This document shows positions 24,515 through 35,858 of a stretch of 64,000 nt of DNA, in pieces. The first letter of the stretch is position 1; every line of letters starts with the position of its first letter. Origin of the DNA: Phanerodontia chrysosporium. Lineage: Eukaryota > Basidiomycota > Agaricomycetes > Polyporales > Phanerochaetaceae. Below the pieces are notes generated by a model that ran no database searches, was not told the origin of the DNA, and saw only the letters and a list, made by a program, of their open reading frames with translations. The stretch covers positions 62,001-126,000 of the forward strand of contig MJGA01000047.1 in assembly GCA_001910725.1 (NCBI GenBank), in the 5' to 3' direction. The position numbers and the translations under genes were made by a program.

Positions 24515-26158
24515 ATGACCCTCGACATCGCCCACGTCCGCGCCAGCTTCCCTGCACTCAAGTCAGGGTACATTTTCGCAGACAACGCAGGTGGCTCGCA
24601 GTGCCTTTCGGACGTCGTCTCTCGCATCTCAGACTACCTCCTGAACACGAATGTTCAGCTCGGCGCGGACTACTCGGTCTCAGTGAAGAGCACCAAGCGC
24701 GTCGCCGAGGGCATCGAAGCCGTCCGCGAGCTCTTCAACGCGGAGAGTGCAGACGAGATCGCGCTGGGAAGCAGCTCGACCATGCTAGCGGAGAACCTGG
24801 CGAGGGCGATGGAGGGTGACTTTCAGGATGGCGAGGAGATTATCATCACAGGAGAGCATGAAGGTATGTACTGGCTTTGCCATCCTCGGCTGCGGCTCGG
24901 CCCTCCCAACTCCCATTTGAGTATGTTCTTGAGCTCTCGTCGGTCATGTTGGAGGTCGCTGTCCTCAGAGCTGCCTAAACCTGAACGCCGTCCTCCGTCG
25001 TCACGGTCTTCACTTGTTGCTTTGCCGAACTTGTCCTTCTGTCCGAGCCTTCGCACGTTCCGCCCACAGCCTGCCGCGTTCAGCCCCCCGTCCGCTCGCT
25101 AACGCTCTCGGCCTGCCACAGCGAACGCCGGGTGCTGGAAGAAGCTCGCAGCGCGGCGCGGGCTCACTGTCAAGGTCTGGCCGCACACGCAGTGCCCCGA
25201 GTCCCCGAACAATCCCTACGCACTCTCGCTGCGCCTCGAGACGCTCCTCCCGCTCATCACGCCAAAGACGCGCCTGCTCGCGTTTACGGGCTGCTCGAAC
25301 ATCCTCGGGAGCATCGTCCCTGTGCAGGCCATCACCGCGGCCGCGCGCGCACGCGCCGCCGAGCTCGGGGCGCGCAAGCTCGAGGTCTGCATCGACTGCG
25401 TCGCGTACGCCCCACACCGCCGCATCGACGTACGCGCGTGGGACGTCGACTACTGCTTCTTCTCGATGTACAAGGTGCGCCGGCCCCCCAGTGAGCTCTC
25501 ACCCCACACTGGCTCATCCTGCACCCCCTGCAAGGTCTACGGCCCGCACATCGGCGCGCTGTACGCGCGCAAAGGGAGCCTCGCCAGCTCCCTCTCGTCG
25601 CTCGCACACCACTTCCTCGCCGTCACCGACACCTCGTACAAGCTCCAGCCCGGCGGCCCCGGGTACGAGCTCGCATACGGGTGCACGGCCGTCCCTGCGT
25701 ACCTCCGCGGCCTCGCGCCGGGCGGGGCCCTCGATGATGCCTGGGCGCGCGTTGCCGCGCACGAACAGGAGCTCGTCCGCCCGCTGCTGGCGTACCTCAA
25801 GAGCAGGGAGGCGCGCGGCGTGCGCATCGTCGGTGAGGAGACTGCAGGGCCGTCCCGCGCGCCGACGGTCTCGTTCGTCGTCGTCGGGGACAGGCCTATA
25901 CGCAGCAGGGACGTCGTCAGGGCGTTTGACGCGAAAGAAAACGTGCGTTTGCTGCGTTACCGAGTCTCAACACTGGTGCTGACATGGATGAGACAGATTG
26001 GCATCCGCTACGGTCATTTCTACGCGTACACTCTCGTCGACTCCCTCAGCCCCAAGCTCGACCTCGACGACGCCGTCGTGCGCATCTCGCTCGTGCACTA
26101 TAACACCATTGAAGAGGTTCAGACTATCATCAACATACTCGAGGAAGTCTTGGCGTAA
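24515..26158 (+). CDS. Class V aminotransferase, cysteine-desulfurase-like, lacking the active cysteine
   Basis: Fold-type I PLP enzyme. Exons 24515-24863, 25122-25474, 25535-25942 and 25997-26158 give 423 residues. The N terminus has FPALKSGYIFADNAGGSQ (substrate-loop region), then ADEIALGSSSTMLAENLARA, GEHEANAGCW and KLEVCIDCVAYAPHRRIDV (cofactor Asp region). The presumed Schiff-base lysine is in YCFFSMYKVYGPHIGALY. It resembles the SufS-like subfamily typified by Vibrio VC1184. Where true desulfurases carry the persulfide cysteine (GHHCA), this protein reads RYGHFYAYTLVD, so sulfur transfer from cysteine looks unlikely; another lyase or aminotransferase reaction is more probable. The first intron is 258 bp, long for this genome. 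Start ATG 24515 is the first ATG in frame. Confidence 0.88.
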
Positions 26159-26858
26159 CAATGGCCATGGACAATGATAACGTGTATCATTATCTGCGAC
26201 TGCTCCGGTTTCTGACACCGAATTGGATTTACCAGTACTCCAGCTCTGCGCAAGCATCCAACGTCGGTCAGAGTGCTCCAGGTCTCTGTCGTACCGTAGC
26301 ATGACTCGGCCCGCCCTCACGCGACGAGGTTCCCGCCTGTATGGATGCGGCCGATGCATTGCCGGTGCAAGTCAGGATCCGGCCAGGACGAGCTAGAGAA
26401 ATGTCTGCGAGGATGGCTGCCTCATGGCTCGAGCGAGGGGCAAATGTAGACGACGACAACGATGGTGCTGAACCATAGTAGTGACAGCGCTGCGGGTTGG
26501 ATAGGTGTAAGGTCGCGGCAATCGGTTACGACGGCGGATGGGGAGAGACGGGTGCATTGCCCTGCGATGACCGAAACCCAGCAGCTAAGCGATGGAGGGT
26601 GTGCGGGGTCCTGTTCCACGCCCATGCTGCCCATGAACTATCAACTAGCAGCGGAGATGTGTGGTTCAGGAGCCCTGCCCTGCCTATATCTATCATTACA
26701 GCATATCCAGACCTGGCTCATGAGACGAGAATGCCTCGCGAGCGTTCTCCAGCGGCCCACTATTCGGGAGCGGCATCTCACGACGCGGCTCTGGCGCGCG
26801 AACCTCTCGCTGGCATCAGTACTATCATCCTCCGTCCCCGACTCGCATTAAGTCAGCT
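26159..26858. other. Intergenic region
   Basis: Presumed 3' flank of the aminotransferase and promoter of the F-box gene at 26859. No gene or repeat is seen. Confidence 0.55.
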
Positions 26859-28439
26859 ATGCACCCCTGCCTCAGCATCGACGAGATTTTTCAGGAAGTC
26901 CTTGGACACGTAGGCGGCCACCGGAAGACGTTGCGCAGCCTTTCGCTCGTCTGCCGTACCTTCGTCGAACCTGCGAACGAGCAGCTGTGGTCCGACCTTC
27001 CGGACATACGACCTCTGGTCAACTGCCTGCCGTCCCATCTCATATCCAAGTCAGAGACTAAGCATGGTGCTTTGGTGCGATTTCTCTGCGCTCACGCTCT
27101 GCTTCACCCCTGCTAACGTGCCGCGACAGACCATCGTGAACGCACCGCTGCGCGCAGAGTGGTCGTCGTTTCAGCGGCATGCCTGCCTCGTAAAGTCACT
27201 GCTTGTCGACGACGCTCCAAGATATCTGATGGATGGTGCAGCACTTGCAATTTTGGCGGCATACTGTCCCCGCCCCTCCCAAACCTCGAGCGCCTCGTCT
27301 GGATGTCCAAGGCGCTTTTGAGCCACGCCATGCTTTTTGTCCAGCCAACATTGGTTTCCCTTTCGTACCCGTTTACCTCGATGATGGACGTACGCAGCGT
27401 ATTGACGTACGTAAGAACCGATATTCCCCGTATTCAGGAGTTGAAGTTCAACCAATGCCCGCCCGGGGTCCTGACGTTCCTCCGCGACGAGCTATCTGGG
27501 ACGATATCGCGCCTACGATACCTCACCACATTCGAGAACGCCGAAGTGCCGCTGAGCCCCCGTGCCCTCTTGCACCTCTCACGCCTCCCGCAACTCAAGA
27601 CTGTGGCACTGTGCATTGACAAGGCCAACCACCAGGCATGGAGCAATCCTTCGTGGGGGCGTTTCCGTGCGTTACGGAACCTAACTTGCCTTACCACCAT
27701 TCTTGCAAACGGGGACAGATCTGTGGCGTCGTTCTTGCGCACCTTATGCGGCGCACAGGTCACCAGACTCGAGCTCTGCCTCGCACCATGGGTCGACTTC
27801 GAAGACCTGGGGAACGCTCTCGCCACCTTCCCACATTTGGAGTGCCTGGAGATCTCGGGTGCTTCTCCACATGCCTGGGGTGATACAACGATCGACGGCC
27901 GCATCTTCGCGTCTTTGCGCGAAGCAACGAGCATGCGAAGCTTTACTCTCAGAAATGTCCCAGTGCACTTCACTTCAAGGGACATTCACGACCTGACGGC
28001 TGGATGGCACAACCTCGAGGTATTCACCATCCATGTTTCCAGCAACAGCTGGCACCAGCTCCCTCTCGAGACCCTTGCTGTTTTTGCGCGGAATTGTCCC
28101 GAGTTGCACACCCTGGCTGTTCAATTCGAGCCTGTAGCAGGCGGATGGCAGAACAGCATCCACTCTATCACACCCTTTTCCAACCTTTCGCAGCTTGACG
28201 TCCAACAATCCACGGTTGCCCCCGAAGCGGAAGGACAAGTCGCCGCCTTCTTTGCGAAAGTCTTCCCATACGGCGAGATCCGCCACGGTCGCGTTGGGCT
28301 TCGAGAGACCGCTGAACCAGTTTTTGAAAGGATAAACACTCTCAAGCGAAGCCTGGTCGCGCAAGTAGGCCATCCCGGTCCTGCACCGGTTTCCGAGGCC
28401 AGCGGCCTACTAGTAGCTCCGAGTCACGGTCTCGTCTAG
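26859..28439 (+). CDS. F-box/LRR-like protein, one-base frameshift near 27275
   Basis: Predicted SCF adaptor. Exon 1 is 26859-27074 with an F-box-like start (LSIDEIFQEVLGHV, LSLVCRTFVEPANEQLW). A 55-bp intron with a clear CTAAC branch site follows, and exon 2 runs 27130-28439. Exon 2 begins in one frame (APLRAEWSSFQRHACLVKSL, LLVDDAPRYLMDG) and continues in another (LPNLERLVWMSKALLSHAML to the end). No GT-AG intron can join them. One extra C in the C-run near 27274-27279 would restore a continuous frame of about 508 residues. The rest is leucine-rich with repeats such as FPHLECLEISG and CPELHTLAVQF. It is a paralog of the gene at 43816, with the same order of blocks and the intron at the same place. 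It is either a consensus error or a recently broken gene. Confidence 0.75.
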
Positions 28440-28944
28440 TCGCAGTCGCCCGAGTGTTCCTTAGTTCATGTCCGTCATCTCTACGACAAAACCCGTATGA
28501 CTACTTTACTGATGTATAGGGACTTGGAGGGCTCGAAAGGGCAATATTGTTCTCTCTACGACTCATCGACACCGCTCGCAGGACGACGGAGGCAGAGCGT
28601 GACATGACATCGTGATGATGTGACGGGTCGTCATCCAGCGAGAGCGTCACGCTTTGCTCGAGCTCGTCTTTGCCCGCGACGTCCATCTCCCCTTTCGTCG
28701 CTTGCGCGACAACTGCATGACTGCATGACACGGATCATTTGCTGATGCGTCTGGTGGCGATGTTAAGACATTTCGTGACTCTACTACATTTATCAGCCGT
28801 TAGGACTTTGACATCGAGGACAGGATCTTAGGGTTTGCACAGAAGATCCCGCGTCACTTCTGCGAGCGTGCGTTCGCTCTGCGTGATACGCTGTAATGAA
28901 CATCGCGTTCGGACGGAGGGAGACAAGGACCCGGAGAACCCACC
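28440..28944. other. Convergent 3' flanks
   Basis: Between the end of the F-box/LRR-like gene (plus) and the end of the P-loop protein gene (minus). No gene is seen. Confidence 0.6.
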
Positions 28945-29593
28945 TTACTGTAAGTACCCTCGCACGATCTCGACGCGCTCACCCAGATCCTTCACCCCCT
29001 CCCCAATCTCCACGAACGGAATGCCCAGCTCCGTCAGCGTTGCACGGAGATGGGCATTGTAGTTCCATGGGTTCTCCAGGGACCTGATGCCGTCATCTTC
29101 CAACCATTCCTCGACCGGTTGAAGGAGGACTACGGGCAGGCTACTGTTAGAGATCGCGCATGTCATGCCAGAGCATGCTGTACATACAGAATAGCGACTC
29201 CCTGTAGAATGGAAGGGTGGCTTGGAACATCGGGTCGTGCATGAGCCGTCGCCGCTTCGCCTCACCGTCTACGCCGGACGTCGCTGCGTAGACGATGGGG
29301 TCGACAGCGGACCGGTCGCTCAGGAGTAAGATCGTTCCGTGAGACGTGGGTTGCTTTCGTACTTCTGCTTCAGCCTTGAGCTGGGCGACCATGATGGCGT
29401 GTTGCATCTCGACCTGGTGCGTAGTGTCGCGCGAGAACCCCTGAGTGCGCATCACCTCTCGCGCTGTCTCTCTGATCCACCTTCCAGCCTCGACGGCGAG
29501 GGCTTCCGCGGTAGCTTTGCACAGGGTCGTCTTGCCTGTCGAGGATGCACCAACAACGAAGATGGCTCGCTGAGAAGTGGCTCGCTGGCCCAT
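28945..29593 (-). CDS. Small P-loop NTPase of the AAA_28 / NadR-kinase-like type
   Basis: Minus-strand exons 29593-29188 and 29129-28945, with a 58-bp intron, give 196 residues. Near the N terminus is FVVGASSTGKTTL (Walker A, GASSTGKT at residues 15-22). Then come a lid-like segment with AREVMRTQGFSRD, LLLSDRSAVDPIVYA (Walker B-like Asp with the following Arg), and after the intron LLQPVEEWLEDDGIRSL and the end of the ATPase. Related single-domain fungal proteins resemble nucleotide or nicotinamide-riboside kinases, but the substrate is unknown. The start codon lies 299 bases from that of the RdRP-helicase gene on the other strand, so the two probably share a promoter region. Confidence 0.82.
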
Positions 29594-29892
29594 GTTCTGT
29601 GCTGTAGGCTATACTGTGAGTTCTGGCCATCGCCGTCTGTGTCCCATGAGCTAGTCGCAGGGAATACTGACCGTTCTGCTGCAGGAGAGGTGTTTATGCA
29701 GCCGCTGTCGTCAAGGGAATGTCCTAGCTGTCCCGAGCGTCTTAGCGTGCGACCCAGGTGCGCAGTGCAATGGGAATAAGGTTGACAGCTGGTCCTGACT
29801 GCTGCGATAGCCCATCGATAGCGTTCGCAGCTACCTTGTCCACGATATCGACCTCTCTGGCCTCGACGAACCTAGCATAGTGTCCTCAAACC
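29594..29892. promoter_or_regulatory. Divergent promoter region, P-loop NTPase / RdRP-helicase
   Basis: 299 bp separate two start codons pointing away from each other. No clear TATA box is visible on either side. Co-regulation of the two genes is an inference from the head-to-head layout only. Confidence 0.5.
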
Positions 29893-32800
29893 ATGGCTTC
29901 CCTCGTCCTACGCGACCGTCCAACGCCCGAGGACGACGCCTGGGACTTCCGCATCGCCTTACCGCCACTCACTCGCACGGGGATGGGTCTCCATGTCTCG
30001 TTCTCCCCCGAGAAGATCACGCTCGACAGGACGCTGTTCCCGCAGAACCGCATCCTGCAGAACGATGACCTCTCCCAGTTTGTGCTCGTATCATTCGAAA
30101 AGCTCCGGTTCCCGGACACGTCGCCGCGCGTCGCGCAGGAGTACATGCTCCGCTTCTTCAAGGCGGGCCTTCTCCTGAACGGCGCACAGTACCGGTTCTA
30201 CGGTCACAGCAATTCTCAGCTTGTGCGTATCTCGGCGCCTTTACACACGAAGGAATGCTGAACGACCTGCAGCGATCCCGCAGTTGTTTTCTGCGCCGAG
30301 CAGAGACTGACGAAGAGCTAGACAATCGAATCTATGCACTCGGTGATTTTCTGAAGATACCCAGCGCAGCAAAACGTAGGCTCCATATAAATCGTCGTGG
30401 TACTCGTTGATGCTGACCCGTCCTTGCAGGAGCAAAACGTATCGGCCTGTTATTCTCGGAGGCGAAACTCGACTGGATCTTGGACCCCCAGCACACGAAG
30501 GATATCGGCGACATCGAACAAAATGGAGAAGTGTTCTCGGATGGGTGTGGTCTCATATCAATCAAGTTCGCGAAACAACTCAGCAAGCACAAGCGCATCC
30601 TGTATCATGGGCGACCCTATACCCCGACTGTTTACCAAATTCGGTGAGTCGCAAAATATGGAAAACGCTCTTATTCAAAAGTTGACGACCGTTCTTGACT
30701 AGGTATCGTGGATATAAGGTGAGCACCCCGTGAATTTATATCCTACAGTTGCTCACAGTCCGCAGGGTGTCCTTATGCTGGAACCTCGACTGACGAATGA
30801 CCATGTACACTTCCGCAAAAGCCAAAAAAAGTTCACCGCCACACAGAACAATACCTTCTCCATAGTGGACCACTCTGTCCCTTTCGCGTTCGGTCGGCTC
30901 AATAATGACATCGTCGTGCTACTTTCAAGCCTTGGCATCTCTACCGAGACATTTCTCGCTAAACAACGCGCGTACCACGACTGGCTGCAGAAGGCATCAG
31001 ACCAATGGGAAGCCGCCTTCGACCTGCTCTGCGCCTCCGGCCGGTACGCGGTGGCGGAGCGGCTGCTGCTCGAGGGTGCAGACGCGAAGGCCATCCGGCG
31101 TGAGGTGCGCGCGGTCCAGAACAGCGAGCTCGCCGCGCTCCGGAAGAACGACCGCCTCCGCGTGCGCACGCTCGTGCCCGCATCGCGCCTGCTCTTCGGC
31201 GTGTGCGACCCCTACGGCGTCCTCGCGCCCGGTGAGGTGCACGTCCGGGTCATGGTCCCGCGCAAAGGTCCTACAACGCTCGCAAACGTTGACGTCCTCG
31301 TCGTGCGCAACCCCTGTCTCTACCCTGGCGACTGCCTCAAGCTTCGCGCGGTCTACCGTCCTGAGCTTCAACACCTTGTCGATTGTGTCGTCTTTGCCAG
31401 TCGCGGCCGTCGTGCCGCACCGTCGATGAGCTCGGGCGGCGACTTGGGTACGTCGGTCCTGTATTTGAGATACCCGTCGTTGACGGGGAATCCATCAGAC
31501 GGTGACAAGTTTACTGTCATTTGGGACCGTGACCTCGTTCCTAGTGTGGTCGCTCAGGTATGCTGTACAAACCTCGCAGCTTGTGCTCATCTGACCTGCG
31601 AACTAGCCGTATGACTACCCAGCGCCCCCGGAGCGACCGAACACCAAGATTACTCGTCAGGATCTGGCGAAACACTTCGCGGCGTACAACAGGTTCGTCC
31701 TTTTGTGATCCAATTACCTCCGTGCCCAAGCTCGATGATCTAGCATTACTATGGGCCGCGTTGCTGCGCTCCACGCGAAGTGGGTTCGTTTGAGCCCTGC
31801 GGGGGCGATGTGCGCCGAATGCCAGGAGCTCAATGCCCTCTACTCGCTCGCTGTCGACGGCGGCTCTGTCAAGATTCCTGATCGCCTCGTGAAGGTGCCC
31901 AAAAAAGAGACAGACGAACCTTACGTGCTCGAAGTCCTGCACGACGCCGCGCGGGCCTTTGCCGAGGGGTTCCACCAGGCGGCTGATCCCACCGAAGCCA
32001 TTGGCGTAGACGGGGGCATCACCCTAGAGGTTGCCGAGGACATGGTGTCCAGGCTCATGTCGTCAGAGCATGCGACAATGTCGGAGTACGAGATTCTCTG
32101 CAAGGCGGCCTCCATCGCTCGGAAGTATAACATCGACATGCGCCGGTACTTTGGGCACATTGACTTCGGCGGATTGAGCGTCGCGGAGAAGTATGCTGCC
32201 ATAGACATGCTCAATCTGACTGACGAGGAGATCCCATATGTCTGGAATAGGTGAGCATTCTCTTTGGCCGTTGGCGCTATACGTTGCTCAACGTGTCTGG
32301 TAGCCTGGTGCGCTCAGAGATTCTCCGACGAAAGGATCTGGAATCCCGAGAGTTAGGAGGGCCACTCCGTCTGCAGCGGCTCTATTCATCCTCGATCCAA
32401 GGGCGTGCAGCGTTCTTCGAATATCTGAAGGAGGCCTTGCAGAACTACAATCGAAGAATGGTGATTATGAAGGTACGCTCACGATACATGCCTTACCCTG
32501 ATATCGTCCTATCCTAATCCCATTGTCTCACAGACTGACCACCGATTCTCTGCTGGCATCTTCTTTCGAGGACCGATTCCATGGGATGAGGACGTGAGTG
32601 TAGCGACCATGAATCGTCTATCTCTCCATGAATCCTTCCTACAGTTCGTCATAGGCGACAATGTATTGGCCTGCTCATTCCTACCGGAGTCCTCGAAAGT
32701 CATATCGACCTACAAACGTGGTGTCAAGGGGTGGACTCTCTCCTGTAACGACAACACGGTACAGCTTTTCAATGGGCAGCGCCAGAATACGTTTATCTTC

Positions 32801-35800
32801 ATCACTCGTCCTCCCGCGCAGTCAGGCTCAGACATCATCACCAGCATCGCTCTGCAAAACTTCTCTCGCTTTGTACAGCAGGTGGGCCCATTCCTGACAC
32901 CTGCAATGTCGGAGCTAAGTATTCGCAGCAATACGGACGCATGAATCGGGAGCCTGTCACCTCGCTGGAGATTCATGTCGTCTCCAACCGTGATCGTGTT
33001 GCCCACCAGCTGTTCGATTTGCGCTTCGACTAGTGAGTCCTTTCATACGATCCACAACAAATTCTGTGGTGAACTGTTGAACTAGTGTTGAAACACGGGA
33101 GACCCTGCACCGGTTTGACCACCGCCCGGGCCAGTATATCCCCAATTCTCTTCTAAGCGTCAACTGGGATGAACACACTCCGGAGGAGCGCACAGTCCTG
33201 ATAGGAACACCCGCAGCTGCCTCCCAAGTCTTGGACGACACCGACCCTGAAGAGACCATGCGATATTTCTTCACGGCAAGGAAGCATCGCGCAGAAGACA
33301 GGATGTTCCATATCTTCGAGGCGCTCTTGCGCAAGCCCGAGCTTCCGCTCGAATCCGTCCTTCTCGCAATGGCTGAACACCCCCCTCTGGCATACTGCGT
33401 TCTTAAACGGTTCCTTCACGAAGGCGCGACCTCAGCCTCGACCCTTACGGAGCCTGTTAGAGCAAGACTCGCGATCGCCGTTCTCACGGAAACCGTAAGA
33501 TCCGCGAATGAACTCGGGATGGCAGCCCTTGCCGCTCTCGAACGCCTAGCCGCGGATATTGCGGCCCTCGATCTAAGCGTGTACCTCAATCTTCTCTGGC
33601 TCGCCGTCCACAGTGTCCGGTCATTCCAACTGGTCCAGGAGATTCTTCTCGTTCTACAGGACAGCCGTATGTCGGCAGACCAGGCGCCCGCTGCTGAGAC
33701 CTACGCGCACAAGCACGCACTCGCTGTGATGTTCGACCGCGCAGAGGAAGCTGCGAACGATTGTCCATGCGACGACCAGGGGCGTCCGCGCCGTCAGAGG
33801 GACGCTCCTATTGCGACGAAGCTCCTTCCGATGCCGCCGCCGAAGGAAGAGGTGGACGGGCAAGCAAATGTAGAGCCGCAGGCCGAGGCTGAAGAACTAA
33901 GCACTCCCGTACGCGTCATGGCTCATGTCCGCGTCGACCTCTCTGTGCCGATTCGACTGCATGCACACGTTCGCTTGAAGGTGGCTTCCACGCCAGAACA
34001 CTCGACGCTCCCACCCGCGATCGTTGACGCTCTCGTCGTCCGCGCAAGTCGCGGAGAGCTCGTGCTTGATGTCCTCCAGCCACTCCCGCCGGAGTTTGCC
34101 TCTGTGGATTGGCAAATGTACCCAGCTGGTGGCGTTGTGACCTCCAAAGCCATGCTCGAAGCTATCCGGAGGCTCGCTGTAGAAGGTCGAGAATGCTGTC
34201 GCTTCAAGGACATCATCTTTTCGGAGCCGGGGGCTCGGGTTGAAGACGATACAGTGGCGATCCCAGCAGAACAGGAGGCAGATCTGGCTCTGACGTCTCC
34301 CCTCAATGACAGCCAGAAAGCTGCAGTCGCAGCTACCGCGCTTGGGCGCATGAGCTTGATATGGGGCCCGCCGGGTGGGTGCAAACCCTATAGATATAAA
34401 TCATTAACCTGACGGCTGGTACAGGGACCGGGAAAACCACAGTTGTTGTGCAGATTCTCATTCGCTTCTTGCGCCTCGACCCGGAGGCTACGATCCTCAT
34501 GACAGCGTCGACCCATAATGGTACATACTTCTAAGTCTCATCACTGTGGCCGCTTATAACATGCGCACTAGCGGTGGACAACGTACTGGAACGCTTCGTA
34601 GCAGAGAACGAGAAGATTTCGCTCCTTCAGGATGAGGAAATTCTACGTGCCGCGACAGAGGTCTCCAGAGTCAACAAGGCGCTGCAGAAGTACACCGTTG
34701 ACGCGAAACTCGGAGGAAATTTGAATGAGAATCCTCGGCTCGTGCAGAAGGCTCAGAAACGGGTCAAAGACGCGCGTATCGTCTTCACGACATGCACAGG
34801 TGCCTCGCTGGGCATCCTTCGCAAGGCTAATTTCGACATCGTGCTCATCGACGAGGCGTCCCAGATAAGCGAGCCAGCTGCTCTCATACCGCTTGTCAAG
34901 GGCTCTGGTACGGCGGTCATGGTCGGTGACCAGTATGTCTTATGATATGTATCAGCAAGCAAAACTACCATGCTAACCATGTTTTCAGTGTTCAATTGCG
35001 CCCCACCGTGCAGGCGATGGGCAAGGCACTCGAATTTGACCGGTCTCTGTTCGAGCGGCTATACATTGGTTCTTCTTACGGAGATATGACACGGAATATG
35101 CTTGAGGTTAGTATAGACTTGTGGATGTCCAAGCAGACTAGATACAAGGCTGATATCGATACTGACCGCAGGTGCAATATCGATTCCCCAAGGCGATCGC
35201 GGGCTTTCCTTCTGCCGAATTCTACGAAGGACGGCTTGCCACCGGGAACCCAAACACACATGCTGTAGCCAAGCTCTCGCTCTCGCGATTCCCCTGGCCT
35301 GGGCCAGAGCGCGACGGCAACGTCTTCCCTGTCGTCTTCGTACCCTGCCTTGCCGAAGAAGACTATGGACGTTCTTCAAAGAGCAACAAGGGTCAAGCTG
35401 AGCTCGTCAAGTACATAATCAGCCTTTTGAGAGGGCTGCATCTACCCGAGCAACGATCGCATGCGAGCGTCTCACCCGAGGAGAACCGCGCGAAGGTGGA
35501 CGCAGAGCTGCAAGCGTTCTCGATAGCGGCGCTCACGCCATACTCGCGGCAAGTCCAACTTCTCCGCCATACGCTACCATCTGGGACCGTCATCAGCACA
35601 ATAGATGGGTTCCAAGGCCGCGAAAGCGACATTGTGGTGTTCTCTACTGTGCGAAGCAACGCCGATGGGGATCTGGGATTCGTCGAGGACGCGCGACGCC
35701 TGAACGTGGCGTGGACCCGGCCTAAAGTCGGGCTGATCATCGTCGGCGACCCTCGGACACTCAAGCAATCAGCCTTGTGGGGAAGGGCGCTGAAGCACTG

Positions 35801-35858
35801 CAGAGAGGTGAATATCCCGCCGTTAGAGCTGCCTGAGGCAGGAAATACCACCATGTAA
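29893..35858 (+). CDS. RNA-dependent RNA polymerase fused to an SF1 (UPF1/SDE3/Hrr1-like) helicase
   Basis: Predicted RNA-silencing enzyme making double-stranded RNA and unwinding templates in one 1705-residue chain. Seventeen exons close in phase without a stop: 29893-30222, 30273-30375, 30430-30643, 30703-30718, 30766-31447, 31499-31557, 31607-31692, 31744-32250, 32304-32472, 32534-32593, 32645-32881, 32929-33032, 33086-34374, 34425-34520, 34572-34932, 34989-35106, 35172-35858. RdRP part, about residues 100-650: ALGDFLKIPSAAKRAKRIGL, FSDGCGLIS, DCVVFASRGRR, then catalytic DLDGD at 447-451 formed across an intron, and ALYSLAVDGG. Helicase part, about 1260-1705: NDSQK (1263), GPPGTGKT (1283-1290), THNAVDNVLER, DEAS (1411), GDHVQLRP (1436), QYRFP (1479), TIDGFQGRESD (1620), NVAWTRPK (1655). 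The 600-residue linker has no domain I recognise. Exon 4 is only 16 nt. It starts close before the RdRP core, so the long N-terminal region of QDE-1 is absent. Confidence 0.93.

Noticed and set aside
29893..32600. Polymerase region as an integrated RNA virus
   Set aside because: The active site is the cellular DLDGD type, the gene has many introns, and it matches eukaryotic silencing polymerases, not viral palm-domain motifs.
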